Below, in pieces: positions 45,562 through 54,767 of a stretch of 64,000 nt of DNA. Each line of letters starts with the position of its first letter. Within the stretch, counting starts at the first letter, position 1. The notes beneath the pieces are model-generated. The model made no database searches. It was not told the DNA's origin and saw nothing but the letters and a program-made list of their open reading frames with translations. This DNA comes from Bacteroidota bacterium (GTDB lineage: Bacteria > Bacteroidota > Rhodothermia > Balneolales > HLUCCA01): NCBI GenBank assembly GCA_020832235.1, contig JAFIEZ010000018.1, positions 62,001-126,000 of the forward strand. The letters are read 5' to 3'. The position numbers and the translations under genes were made by a program.

Positions 45562-46386
45562 ATGAGTATTTCCGCATCCGACGTAAAAAAACTCCGTGAA
45601 ATGACCGGTGCCGGTATGATGGACTGTAAGAAAGCCCTGGCTGAGGCCAATGGCGATTTCGATGCAGCTGTTGAATACCTCCGCAAAAAAGGCCAAAAAG
45701 TTTCCGAAGCACGTGCCGACCGTGAAGCCAACCAGGGAACTATCGTTACTATTATCTCCGACGACAAAAAGAAAGCTGTTGCGCTGGCTCTTGCCTGTGA
45801 AACCGACTTCGTAGCCCGTAACGAAGACTTCGTAGCTGATGCTACCAAATTCGCTCAGCTGGCTTTCGATCAGGAAGTTAGCGATCTCGATACATTCAAG
45901 GCTCTTAAGCTGGAAGGGCGGGAAGTGGCCGACCACCTCAAAGATATGGTCGGAAAAATCGGTGAGAAAATCGATATCCCGAATATCTCTTTAATTAAAA
46001 CCGATGGTGCTGTTGTTTCTTACATCCACCCGGGCAACCAGCTTGCTGTTCTGGCTAACTTCGAAGGCGATGTTGATGCTGAAATCGGCAAAGACATTGC
46101 TATGCAGATTGCAGCCATGAATCCAATCGCCGTAGTTAAAGAAGAAGTTGATTCAAGCCTTCTCGAGAAAGAACTTGAAATTGCTAAAGAGCAGCTCATC
46201 AACGAAGGAAAACCTGCCGATATCGCTGAGAAAGCAGCAGTTGGTAAACTGCGACGGTTCTACGAAGAACGCGTTCTTCTGGAGCAAAAGTTTGTGAAGG
46301 ATGGTAGTGTTACCGTTCGTGAATATCTCAAAAACAGCGGTGCTCCACTCATCACTGCTTTCAATCGTATTCAATTGGGTGTTTAA
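45562..46386 (+). CDS. tsf: Elongation factor Ts
   Basis: A 274-residue EF-Ts. The N-terminal UBA-like part reads VKKLREMTGAGMMDCKKALAEANGDFDAAVEYLRKKG, and the core contains the TDFVARNEDF signature that displaces Mg-GDP from EF-Tu. The length is near that of E. coli EF-Ts (283). A clear terminator follows. Confidence 0.97.
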   Translation: MSISASDVKKLREMTGAGMMDCKKALAEANGDFDAAVEYLRKKGQKVSEARADREANQGTIVTIISDDKKKAVALALACETDFVARNEDFVADATKFAQLAFDQEVSDLDTFKALKLEGREVADHLKDMVGKIGEKIDIPNISLIKTDGAVVSYIHPGNQLAVLANFEGDVDAEIGKDIAMQIAAMNPIAVVKEEVDSSLLEKELEIAKEQLINEGKPADIAEKAAVGKLRRFYEERVLLEQKFVKDGSVTVREYLKNSGAPLITAFNRIQLGV

Positions 46387-46400
46387 TCACCTGTTTTTTT

Positions 46401-46428
46401 AAAAGGCTACTTCGGTAGCCTTTTTTTT
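46401..46428 (+). terminator. Rho-independent terminator after tsf
   Basis: AAGGCTAC-TTCG-GTAGCCTT with a stable UUCG tetraloop, followed by eight T. Confidence 0.95.
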
Positions 46429-46554
46429 GCCTAATTTTCGATAAGCTTCTGTACATATTCAGGGGAGATCACGTTGTTCATCGGCCTGCTTGCTGCTGCA
46501 TAAACAACCTCCCGCAGTACCTTAACTTCATTAACGTCTTATACTCATCACCAT

Positions 46555-47265
46555 ATGTCTACATACAAACGATTACTACTGAAACTCAGCGGGGAATCCC
46601 TCCTTGGAGAACAAGGTCACGGTATCGATGGCAACATCCTCAAGCAGTATGCCGAAGAAATTAAAGCCGTAGCAGCTCAGGGCGTTCAAATCGCTATTGT
46701 GATTGGAGGAGGAAATATATTCAGAGGCGTTAAAGGTGCTACACAGGGTATGGATCGGGTGCAGGCCGACTATATGGGCATGATGGCAACACTCATCAAC
46801 TCGATGGCGCTTCAAGATGCACTCGAGCAAAAAGGTGTCCACACACGACTTCAATCAGCCATTAATATGGAGCAGGTTGCCGAGCCATTCATTCGACGAC
46901 GCGCTATTCGTCACCTTGAAAAAGGTCGTGTTGTAATCTTCGGTGCAGGAACCGGTAACCCCTATTTTACCACCGATACAGCGGCATCTCTGAGGGCCAT
47001 TGAAATTGAGGCGGATGTCATTCTGAAAGGAACGCGAGTGGATGGTATTTACGACAAAGATCCTGAGAAGCACGATGATGCCGTGAAGTACGACACTATA
47101 TCGGGCGATGATGTGCTTAAACAACGCCTTTCGGTAATGGACCTCACCGCATTCACGTTGTGCCGTGATAATGAAACGCCAATTATTGTATTCGATATGA
47201 ACAAGCCCGGCAACCTGATGAAAGTAGCGCAAAGAGAAGCCGTTGGCACGTTGGTCACCTGGTAA
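46555..47265 (+). CDS. pyrH: Uridylate kinase
   Basis: A 236-residue bacterial UMP kinase of the amino-acid-kinase fold. Motifs include [38 protein letters not shown] and [13 protein letters not shown]. It makes UDP from UMP for nucleotides, RNA and sugar donors. It usually lies beside frr, as here, but the pyrH-frr spacer is 278 nt and unusually structured. Confidence 0.97.
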   Translation: MSTYKRLLLKLSGESLLGEQGHGIDGNILKQYAEEIKAVAAQGVQIAIVIGGGNIFRGVKGATQGMDRVQADYMGMMATLINSMALQDALEQKGVHTRLQSAINMEQVAEPFIRRRAIRHLEKGRVVIFGAGTGNPYFTTDTAASLRAIEIEADVILKGTRVDGIYDKDPEKHDDAVKYDTISGDDVLKQRLSVMDLTAFTLCRDNETPIIVFDMNKPGNLMKVAQREAVGTLVTW

Positions 47266-47319
47266 CGGACTGATTCTGTAAGAGGATATACCCGTATAAA
47301 TTTACGCTCTGCTCATATT

Positions 47320-47388
47320 GGATACTTTCGGAACGTCGCTCTTGTTTAAAGATTCTATCAGAACCGCGCTTTTGTTCAAAAGTATTCA
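47320..47388 (+). repeat. 30-nt tandem repeat framed by a long inverted repeat
   Basis: Segments 47321-47350 and 47351-47380 match at 23 of 30 positions and are directly adjacent. The outer edges, GGATACTTT-CG-GAAC (47320-47334) and GTTC-A-AAAGTATTC (47374-47387), can pair into a stem of 13 pairs with a small internal loop. Whether it acts as DNA or RNA is unknown. Confidence 0.5.
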
Positions 47389-47428
47389 AGAGAGGGAGTT
47401 ATTTTTATATAGCTCTAAAATCTCAGGG

Positions 47429-47466
47429 CACAATCGCTCAGACTTTTTGAAGTCTGCAGTATTGTG
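47429..47466 (+). other. Two-part perfect stem-loop in the frr leader
   Basis: CACAAT-CGCT-CAGACTT-TTTG-AAGTCTG-CAGT-ATTGTG: a 7-bp inner and a 6-bp outer stem, both perfect, around a symmetrical 4x4 internal loop. No T-run follows, so this is not a simple terminator. Confidence 0.55.
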
Positions 47467-47490
47467 TAAATTGATTCGTTACGTATAGCA

Positions 47491-47507
47491 AGTATGAAAT
47501 TCATACT
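47491..47507. promoter_or_regulatory. 17-bp palindrome before frr, operator candidate
   Basis: AGTATGAA-A-TTCATACT has perfect 8-bp arms around one base, 37 nt before the frr start codon. The size and symmetry suit a dimeric repressor. Confidence 0.45.
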
Positions 47508-47543
47508 ACAGTGCATTAATTTATGTGAACTCACGAGAATATT

Positions 47544-48110
47544 ATGGTAGACGACCTAAATGAAATTATTGAAACCGCTGAGCTCGAAATGAGTGAAGCG
47601 CTGGACTTCCTGAAAAGGGAGTTTTCTCACATACGTGCCGGTAAAGCATCACCCTCCCTTTTGGAAGGTATCAGGCTAGATTATTACGGCACATCCACTC
47701 CCCTTACGCAAATGGCATCGGTAACTGCTCCGGAAGCTCGTTTGCTTGTAGTGCAGCCATGGGATAAATCAACTATCCCACTGATTGAAAAAGGTATACT
47801 TTCATCTGGCCTTGGTTTGAACCCATCCAATGATGGTAATGTGGTTCGCATCCCGCTTCCTATTTTATCAGAAGAACGACGACAAGAACTGGTTAAAGTT
47901 GCCCGTGACGTTGCTGAAAAAGCTCGCGTGAGCATCCGCAATTCTCGACGTAATGCCAACGATGCCATTAAAAAGAAGGTAAAAGACGACTCACTACCCG
48001 AGGATTCACGATTCGAGGGTGAAGAAATTGTTCAAAATCATACCGACAAATTCATAGCAGGCGTTGATGAAGCCCTCAAGGTGAAGGAACAGGATATCCT
48101 TACAGTTTAG
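47544..48110 (+). CDS. frr: Ribosome recycling factor
   Basis: A 188-residue RRF of normal length. It has LKREFSHIRAGKASPSLLEGIRLDYYG, the QPWDKSTIPLIEKGI segment, the GNVVRIPLPILSEERR motif and the C-terminal three-helix-bundle part. It splits post-termination ribosomes together with EF-G. A strong terminator follows. Confidence 0.97.
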   Translation: MVDDLNEIIETAELEMSEALDFLKREFSHIRAGKASPSLLEGIRLDYYGTSTPLTQMASVTAPEARLLVVQPWDKSTIPLIEKGILSSGLGLNPSNDGNVVRIPLPILSEERRQELVKVARDVAEKARVSIRNSRRNANDAIKKKVKDDSLPEDSRFEGEEIVQNHTDKFIAGVDEALKVKEQDILTV

Positions 48111-48118
48111 CGATTTGA

Positions 48119-48173
48119 TGCAATGTCCGGCAGCTCCCTTTTGGGTCACGTTTCCGGACATTGCTGTTTTTTA
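48119..48173 (+). terminator. Rho-independent terminator after frr
   Basis: GCAATGTCCGG pairs perfectly with CCGGACATTGC (11 bp) around a 23-nt loop and is followed by TGTTTTTT. Confidence 0.85.
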
Positions 48174-48226
48174 TCATTGGGCATAGCATATGTGCACCAA
48201 TGTAAATTCGACTTAATTTAACACCA

Positions 48227-51200
48227 TTGTACCTCGCAGAACTAGAACTACACGGTTTTAAAAGCTTTGCTCAAAAAACCTCCGTGAAATTCGGCAACGG
48301 CATTACGGCCATTGTCGGACCAAATGGGTGTGGAAAGTCGAATATCGTCGATGCCTTGCGATGGGCTCTTGGGGAACAGCGACCGTCTTTGCTGCGATCT
48401 AGTGCAATGACCAACGTTATTTTCAACGGAACTGCAACGAAGAAAGCCCTCGGACTCGCCGAAGTCTCCATCACTATTGAAAATAACAAAGGTATTCTGC
48501 CATCAGAATTTAGCGACATTACCATAACGCGTCGTTTGTATCGTTCAGGCGACAGTGAATACCTGCTCAATCGTGTGCCCTGCAGACTTAAAGACATTGT
48601 AGAGCTGTTTATGGATACCGGAATGGGATCTAATGCCTATTCGGTAATTGAGCTCAAAATGGTAGAAGAAATTCTGGCCGATAAAAATAACGATCGCCGA
48701 AAACTATTCGAAGAAGCTGCCGGTGTTACGAAGTACAAAGAAAAGCGTAAACAAACCATGCGTAAGCTGGATGAAACGCGCACCGACATGCTTCGTATCG
48801 AAGACATCCTCGTTGAAATTCGGAAAAAGGTAAAATCGCTGCAAATTCAGGCGGGTCGTGCGCAGCGAGCCAAACAATACGAAGAAGACCTTCAGAAGCT
48901 CGACAAAGCCTTATCTGGACATGATTATCGGAATATACAGTCGGAGCTGGGTCCGCTTATGGAGCGTATCCTCAACGCTGATAAGGAAAAGGAGGAGCTT
49001 TCACGCAATCTGGAAACCCTCGAGAAGCAGCTGCTGGTATCGCGCGATACCTTAACAGATCGTGAAACCGAGCAGGGCCATGCCATGAGGTTGGTGAGCA
49101 GACTGTCTAATGAAATTCGGGATGCAGAAACTACCATCACCATCAGCAACGAAAAGATTGTAGCTGAACAGAATGTGATTGATCAGTATGAGAACGATGT
49201 AGTGATGAGTGAAGGCGAAATTAAAGAATTTCGACAGCAGATTACCCGCATTGAAAAACTGGCTACAGAGGCCGAAACCCGCCTTAAAGAGTCCACCGAC
49301 CGACTTGAGATCGCCCGTGAAGCACTTCATGAAGCCCGCGAGGAGGTTGCTGCAATTCGACGCAAGCTTGAAGAAGTAAATACCGTATATCGCGACACCA
49401 ACGTGGCGCTACAAGCTCTTCAGAATAAAAAAATTCGACTCGAAAGTCGACTGGAAGGCTTCGCAGAAGACAAAATCCGCATTGAGAAGCAGCTGCAATC
49501 TCAACTGGCGGATGTAGAACAATTCGGTGCTGAAGACAATCGTCTGAAATTTGCCCTCGAGCAAGCACTCGAGGCAACGGAACTTGCCGAAGCTCGTCAT
49601 GAAGAAGCCGTTAAGGAGCGCGAGCGCCTTTCCGAGCAGCAAACTCGCCTTAAAGACCAGCAGCGTGAGATGCAATCGAAGCGCGATGCTTTGCGTTCTG
49701 AAATCAACCTGCTAGAGTCTATCGCCAAAAGCGATGAGGCATTTCCCGGCTCTGTTAAATACCTGCGGCAGTTTAACGTTCAATTCACTCGATTTGATTT
49801 ACTCTCGGAATTATTTTCTGTTCCGGAAGAACTGGCGGTAGCTTTGGAATCGGTTCTGGGCGATGCGGTAAACTATATAGTGATGGATTCCGTAGCAGAA
49901 GCAGAGAAAGCCTTCGAGATGCTGAAAAAAGAGCAACAGGGTAAAGCTACCATCATCCCTATGGAATTACTCACGGAGCAGTCTTACGAGCTGGAGGATG
50001 GTTCACTTGCTTATGAAGTTCGCTGCGCACCAAAATTCGAACCCCTTCGAAACCTGCTTCTTGGTCAGACAAGGGTGTACGAGACGCTCGATGAGGCTGT
50101 AGAAGGGGTTCGGGGCACACGATTCACGGGTGTTACCCGTCAGGGTGAGTTGGTAAGTGATGCGTCTTTTTTACGCGGAGGCAGCTCGGCTAAAAACGAA
50201 GGTCTGCGGGTTGGACTACGAGAGCGTATCGACAAACTTATTCATAAAGCAGATGGATTAGATGTTGAACTGGACCGATTACAGGAAGAACTCGCTCAAA
50301 TTGTGCATCTGCGAAGTCAACTGCCCGTAGAGTCTCTTGCGCAACAAAGAAAGGAAGCAGAAGCAGCATACCGCAAGCTGGAAAGCGAACGAAGTACGTT
50401 TCAGGCGCGCAAGCAGGTTTACGAGAAAAATATCGCTGACATTCGGGAGCGCCAGTTACGCATTCAGGAGTCTCATAAAACCGCACGCGAAGAGTTGGAA
50501 TCCTTCGAACCGGAAGCCATTGCACTGGAAGAAAAACTGGAGCAGATATTAGATGAACAGCATCGTTACCGCGCCGACCTTCAGCAAAAGGAAGATAGCC
50601 TTCAACGGGTGCAGTCTCGTTTTAGTGAAGCACAGCTTGATGATCAGAAATTGCAGAATGAAGTCAATAACCACAAGATTGACATTGAACGTGCTCATGT
50701 TGGCATTGCCGGAATCAAAAAACGACTTGAATCCAGGGCCCAGAGTGCACGCGACGCAAAAGATCGCATCCTCAGTAATAAACAACAGATCGAAGAATTG
50801 ACCTACCGTCTGGAAGGACTTCGAAGAAACAAAGGTGATGCCGACGAGGCGTTAACTGAAGCCGAGGAAAGTGCAGCCCGTCAGCGGGGCAGAATCAACC
50901 AAATTGATGAAGATCTCCGCGAAATACGCAGGAAACGCGAAATTAACACCGATCTCGTGCATCATCTCACGATGGCCAAGGAGCGCTTCGACATGCAGTT
51001 GAAATCCATCGCCGACCACATCTGGGAGACGTACGGACTATTGATGGACCAGCTTACGGAAGAGATGCCGGATGATACGGAGCCTGCCACAGTAAAGGAA
51101 ACCATCAAAATGCTCCGTGAACGCCTCAAAAATATTGGTGAGGTGAACAAACTTGCCATCGAGGAGTACGAAGAAGAGAAAACCAGGCTCGATACCTTCG

Positions 51201-51745
51201 AATCGCAGATGCAGGATTTGAACGAAGCCGAAACCAAGCTCCGCGAAACCATTGCTGAAATCAACGATACGGCCAACAAACGCTTCACGGAAACCTTCGA
51301 CGAAATACGCACCAATTTTCGCACCGTATTTCATACGCTCTTTGATGAAAATGACCACTGCGATCTGATTCTTGATGATAATGCGGAAGACCCCCTCGAC
51401 CGGAAAATTCATATTATCGCCAATCCACGTGGTAAACGTCCCAGCAATATCGAGCAGCTATCGGGCGGAGAAAAAACACTGACAGCCATTGCTTTGCTTT
51501 TCGCGATTTATCTGGTTAAGCCATCACCATTTTGTATTCTGGATGAGGTTGATGCCCCCCTTGATGATGCCAATGTAGGTCGGTTCACAACTATGATCAA
51601 GAAATTCAGCAAAGACACCCAGTTCATTATCATTACGCATAACAAAAACACCATGGAAAAGTCGGAGATGCTCTACGGTGTGACGATGCCGGAAACGGGT
51701 GTAAGTAAGCTGGTTGCTGTGAAAATGGAAGATGCACCGGTATAG
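48227..51745 (+). CDS. smc: Chromosome segregation protein SMC
   Basis: A 1172-residue SMC of normal length, starting at TTG; the first residues YLAELELHGFKSFAQKTSVKF are the conserved SMC N terminus. Walker A GPNGCGKSN (about 32-40), two long coiled coils, a hinge about 500-660 (GSVKYLRQFN to FLRGGSSAKNEG), the ABC signature LSGGEKTLTAIALLFA and Walker B CILDEVDAPLDDAN near the end. It is the ATPase core of condensin with ScpA and ScpB; scpB is at 59117 in this window, scpA is not seen. Confidence 0.97.
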   Translation: MYLAELELHGFKSFAQKTSVKFGNGITAIVGPNGCGKSNIVDALRWALGEQRPSLLRSSAMTNVIFNGTATKKALGLAEVSITIENNKGILPSEFSDITITRRLYRSGDSEYLLNRVPCRLKDIVELFMDTGMGSNAYSVIELKMVEEILADKNNDRRKLFEEAAGVTKYKEKRKQTMRKLDETRTDMLRIEDILVEIRKKVKSLQIQAGRAQRAKQYEEDLQKLDKALSGHDYRNIQSELGPLMERILNADKEKEELSRNLETLEKQLLVSRDTLTDRETEQGHAMRLVSRLSNEIRDAETTITISNEKIVAEQNVIDQYENDVVMSEGEIKEFRQQITRIEKLATEAETRLKESTDRLEIAREALHEAREEVAAIRRKLEEVNTVYRDTNVALQALQNKKIRLESRLEGFAEDKIRIEKQLQSQLADVEQFGAEDNRLKFALEQALEATELAEARHEEAVKERERLSEQQTRLKDQQREMQSKRDALRSEINLLESIAKSDEAFPGSVKYLRQFNVQFTRFDLLSELFSVPEELAVALESVLGDAVNYIVMDSVAEAEKAFEMLKKEQQGKATIIPMELLTEQSYELEDGSLAYEVRCAPKFEPLRNLLLGQTRVYETLDEAVEGVRGTRFTGVTRQGELVSDASFLRGGSSAKNEGLRVGLRERIDKLIHKADGLDVELDRLQEELAQIVHLRSQLPVESLAQQRKEAEAAYRKLESERSTFQARKQVYEKNIADIRERQLRIQESHKTAREELESFEPEAIALEEKLEQILDEQHRYRADLQQKEDSLQRVQSRFSEAQLDDQKLQNEVNNHKIDIERAHVGIAGIKKRLESRAQSARDAKDRILSNKQQIEELTYRLEGLRRNKGDADEALTEAEESAARQRGRINQIDEDLREIRRKREINTDLVHHLTMAKERFDMQLKSIADHIWETYGLLMDQLTEEMPDDTEPATVKETIKMLRERLKNIGEVNKLAIEEYEEEKTRLDTFESQMQDLNEAETKLRETIAEINDTANKRFTETFDEIRTNFRTVFHTLFDENDHCDLILDDNAEDPLDRKIHIIANPRGKRPSNIEQLSGGEKTLTAIALLFAIYLVKPSPFCILDEVDAPLDDANVGRFTTMIKKFSKDTQFIIITHNKNTMEKSEMLYGVTMPETGVSKLVAVKMEDAPV

Positions 51746-51860
51746 GCTGCTATGATGGCACAAGATTTGCCGATTTCAACCAATTTTTTGAATGATTCTG
51801 AAATGCGTAGTGTTAATTTAATCTCACACGTTCTACACCTTTAAGGCAGCACTCAATCCC

Positions 51861-53093
51861 ATGCCCAAGCAATTTGACATTCCCCTGATGTATCAGTCTC
51901 CGATTATCCGAACCGTAAAGGAATCGAGACAAATTCTGGATCCCCGCAAAAAAGATCTCACACCCTCCGTTCTTGATTTCGGGACCGTACGCTATCTCAT
52001 TCCACGCCACTTCGGTTTCTGTTATGGGGTACAAAATGCTATTGATATTGCTTACAGGGCAGTAGAGCAGCACCGTGATAAGCGCATATTTCTGCTCAGC
52101 GAGATGATTCACAATCCAACGGTGAATGAAGACCTGCAACGCAGAGGAGTGAAATTCTTATTTCATACCGATGGCAGCGAAATCATCCCTTTTGATGAAC
52201 TCACTCCAGATGATATCGTCATTGTGCCCGCTTTCGGAACCACCATAGAGATTCAGAAGCGACTGGAAGCCATAGGTATCAATCCTTATGCATTTGATAC
52301 AACCTGTCCGTTTGTGGAGAAAGTATGGAATCGCGGTGCCAAACTTGGGAAAAAAGGATATTCCCTGGTTGTACACGGAAAGTATCAGCATGAAGAAACG
52401 CGAGCTACCTTTTCGCACGCAGCACAGGACGGTCCTGTAGTTGTTGTTTACAATCCGGAAGAAACACATATATTGGCTGAAATCATGACCGGCAAGAGAC
52501 CGATTGAGGAGTTTGAGCAGGTATTCGGACACAAATGTACACCCGGGTTCAACCCCTTGGAAGATTTGCGGCGATTCGGAGTAATCAATCAGACCACCAT
52601 GCTGGCATCAGAAACGCGGGAAGTAATGGAAATCCTGCGTCAGGCCGCTATTGAGCGATTTGGCGAGGCTAACATCGACCAGCACTTTGCCGATACATCC
52701 GACACCCTATGTTACGCCACCAATGAAAACCAGGGTGCAACACTCGGCTTGCTCGAAGAAGAAGCTGATCTTGCCATAGTTGTGGGCGGCTATAATTCAT
52801 CTAATACCATGCACATCGTTGAATTACTGGAAGGTAAGTTCCCGACCTATCATGTGCGTGATGCTGGTGAAATGCTTTCAACCAGTGAAATACGACACTT
52901 TAATCAGTGGGACAAAGAGATTAAACTCACATCCGATTGGTTTCCCACTGTGGAGAACCCCCTCACGGTTGCGATCACTTCAGGTGCCAGCTGCCCAGAT
53001 ACGCTGGTTGATGAGGTTATCCTTAAAATTAATGACTTTGTGGGTGGTACACGCTCGATTGACGAGGCACTGGCGGAGTACCGGGAAGATTAA
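51861..53093 (+). CDS. ispH: 4-hydroxy-3-methylbut-2-enyl diphosphate reductase
   Basis: A 410-residue IspH (LytB). The three Fe-S cysteines are in HFGFCYGV (C54), DTTCPFVEK and SGASCPDTL; a family-typical HGKYQHEETRAT segment is present. It performs the last step of the MEP pathway, giving IPP and DMAPP. It is longer than E. coli IspH (316 residues), with about 42 extra N-terminal residues and an insert around EEFEQVFGHKCTPGFNP, as in the longer IspH forms. Isoprenoid supply also serves undecaprenyl phosphate for the polysaccharide locus. Confidence 0.95.
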   Translation: MPKQFDIPLMYQSPIIRTVKESRQILDPRKKDLTPSVLDFGTVRYLIPRHFGFCYGVQNAIDIAYRAVEQHRDKRIFLLSEMIHNPTVNEDLQRRGVKFLFHTDGSEIIPFDELTPDDIVIVPAFGTTIEIQKRLEAIGINPYAFDTTCPFVEKVWNRGAKLGKKGYSLVVHGKYQHEETRATFSHAAQDGPVVVVYNPEETHILAEIMTGKRPIEEFEQVFGHKCTPGFNPLEDLRRFGVINQTTMLASETREVMEILRQAAIERFGEANIDQHFADTSDTLCYATNENQGATLGLLEEEADLAIVVGGYNSSNTMHIVELLEGKFPTYHVRDAGEMLSTSEIRHFNQWDKEIKLTSDWFPTVENPLTVAITSGASCPDTLVDEVILKINDFVGGTRSIDEALAEYRED

Positions 53094-53133
53094 AATCCTG
53101 CACTTCGGATTAGTTGTTCATGGCCATACGCAT

Positions 53134-53160
53134 CAGGTAACCTAAGGTAGGCTTAGCCTG
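53134..53160. other. Hairpin between convergent ispH and ybbR-like genes
   Basis: CAGG-N4-CTAAG-GTAGG-CTTAG-CCTG forms a short stem with an internal loop between two convergent stop codons. It has no T-run on either strand. Confidence 0.35.
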
Positions 53161-53178
53161 AAAAGACCATATCAGGAA

Positions 53179-54201
53179 TCAGTTATCTGAAATAATCACA
53201 AAATAAGATACTGAACGTGGCTGAATGGATCGAAATCGGATGTTTAATACATCGGAGGTAATTTCAATAACCGGAGATACGAGTCCGGTAGTATCTCGCG
53301 TAATCTGTGAATACGGAACATATACACGAAAGGGAACTTCGTCCTGAGCCAGAGCATACTCTTCTATAGGCACAGCGTAACGTACCGCAACGGATGAGGG
53401 AGTAAATGTGACCTGCCTTCCCTCGGGTGCTCCAGACACGGCAACCGGTACTCTGGCTTCACCTTCTGTAAATTCTACAATTTCAGCTTCAACTCTAACT
53501 TGACCTGTATTCAGATGCACCACCGGTGTGGGCTGCTCTAGCTCAACAAGCATATCGATGGATTCACGTACTCCTTCAAGAGTCACAACCCGGGTGGGCC
53601 AAACGCTGAAGCCTTCTACCTTAGACCGTGCTCCGGATATCGTTACCGAATCGGGACTTACCCTAATATCACCGATCATGGCATACTGGCGGCGAATGTT
53701 CAGATCCATCCGTAAATCAACCGGAATCCGGCGCTCAATACGCTCATCCAATTGTACGTTAAGGATAGAGGGTTGTACCTTGGTAACATTTACATCCTGG
53801 TTAGAACCCAAAAGCGCACGAACCTGTTCAAACATATTAATCTGTGATTGCTCCAGATTTAGCGGCAACTGGGGAGGATTGTTATACAAATTCAGCAGCT
53901 TCCATCCTTCCCCGCTCACGCCAACGGTTACGAAGGCAGGAACCGGAGAAATGAGAGCCTTATCAGAAGAAATCGAAGCGGTAGTAATTGGAATTTCAAG
54001 CTCCAGATTAAATTCACGGTCGAGATTAACCATTAACCAGGAAGACACGGCAATAACGTAGGCAACAGTAAAAACAATCACTCTTTCGCGGGTAGAAACC
54101 GGGGTTTGCTCGTCTGCCCTGGAGCTTACAATGAGTCGGGGCCAGGCTCGTTCTCCCAGCCAGTCGGTAATGCGTGATATAAGATTGGAAGTAAATTTCA
54201 T
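53179..54201 (-). CDS. YbbR-like (CdaR family) membrane-anchored protein
   Basis: A 340-residue protein with one N-terminal membrane segment (about 42-60, IVFTVAYVIAVSSWLMV) and then YbbR-like beta repeats: LDREFNLELEIPITT, VDLRMDLNIRRQYAMIGDIRVSPDSVTISGA, VRVEAEIVEFTEGEARVPVAV, VTFTPSSVAVRYAVP. In Firmicutes CdaR regulates the diadenylate cyclase CdaA; no cyclase gene is next to it here. It lies 3' of the DUF721 gene with no gap, so both are probably one operon. Confidence 0.85.
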   Translation of the reverse strand: MKFTSNLISRITDWLGERAWPRLIVSSRADEQTPVSTRERVIVFTVAYVIAVSSWLMVNLDREFNLELEIPITTASISSDKALISPVPAFVTVGVSGEGWKLLNLYNNPPQLPLNLEQSQINMFEQVRALLGSNQDVNVTKVQPSILNVQLDERIERRIPVDLRMDLNIRRQYAMIGDIRVSPDSVTISGARSKVEGFSVWPTRVVTLEGVRESIDMLVELEQPTPVVHLNTGQVRVEAEIVEFTEGEARVPVAVSGAPEGRQVTFTPSSVAVRYAVPIEEYALAQDEVPFRVYVPYSQITRDTTGLVSPVIEITSDVLNIRFRSIQPRSVSYFVIISDN

Positions 54202-54489
54202 TCAAGCCTTAACGATTATTTCACTGATGATGTCTTCCTTAACCTCATTGTTGAGCTCTCTCATTATGGTATAGCGTTGCATATGCAACTCTTGTCGCCA
54301 GCCGGGATTCGCTACATGCACAACAAGCCTACTGCCCTCAAAATGCAAATCGCGACACTGTGTAGCAATTGCACTGCCAACAATTGGTCCCCATAAAGAC
54401 ATAATCATACCGCGCTTCAGCTGTCTGCGATGCGGATACTTCTCGATGAATTTCTTCAGCGAATCTGCTAAGGAAACCGGTTGTCTCAT
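54202..54489 (-). CDS. DUF721/DciA-like protein
   Basis: A 95-residue protein of the DUF721 family (LKKFIEKYPHRRQLKRGMIMSLWGPIVGSAIATQ, then LVVHVANPGWRQELHMQRYTIMRELN). DciA members load the replicative helicase in bacteria lacking DnaC/DnaI, but short Bacteroidota members are less well studied. Its stop codon abuts the start of the YbbR-like gene. Confidence 0.8.
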   Translation of the reverse strand: MRQPVSLADSLKKFIEKYPHRRQLKRGMIMSLWGPIVGSAIATQCRDLHFEGSRLVVHVANPGWRQELHMQRYTIMRELNNEVKEDIISEIIVKA

Positions 54490-54767
54490 ATGTATAAAAT
54501 AGGTTTACTACCGTCAATATCAAAGATATCAATAAAGACTAACGCATTATAGCAACTATGGCAGTACCATGGTTGCCTGTGAACCAATTATCTATGTAAC
54601 ACACGTACAATTACGCTAATCTGGGCGCTAAAGTGCGTATTCTAACGTTATTTTTGTAATTTGACCCATAATACAGTGAGGGAAAATCCGCCTTGAGCTG
54701 TACCAATAACCAGCACGGTCCGTTATTCAGATACATCTGTGCCGTAACCGTCTTTCAAACGAGATTC

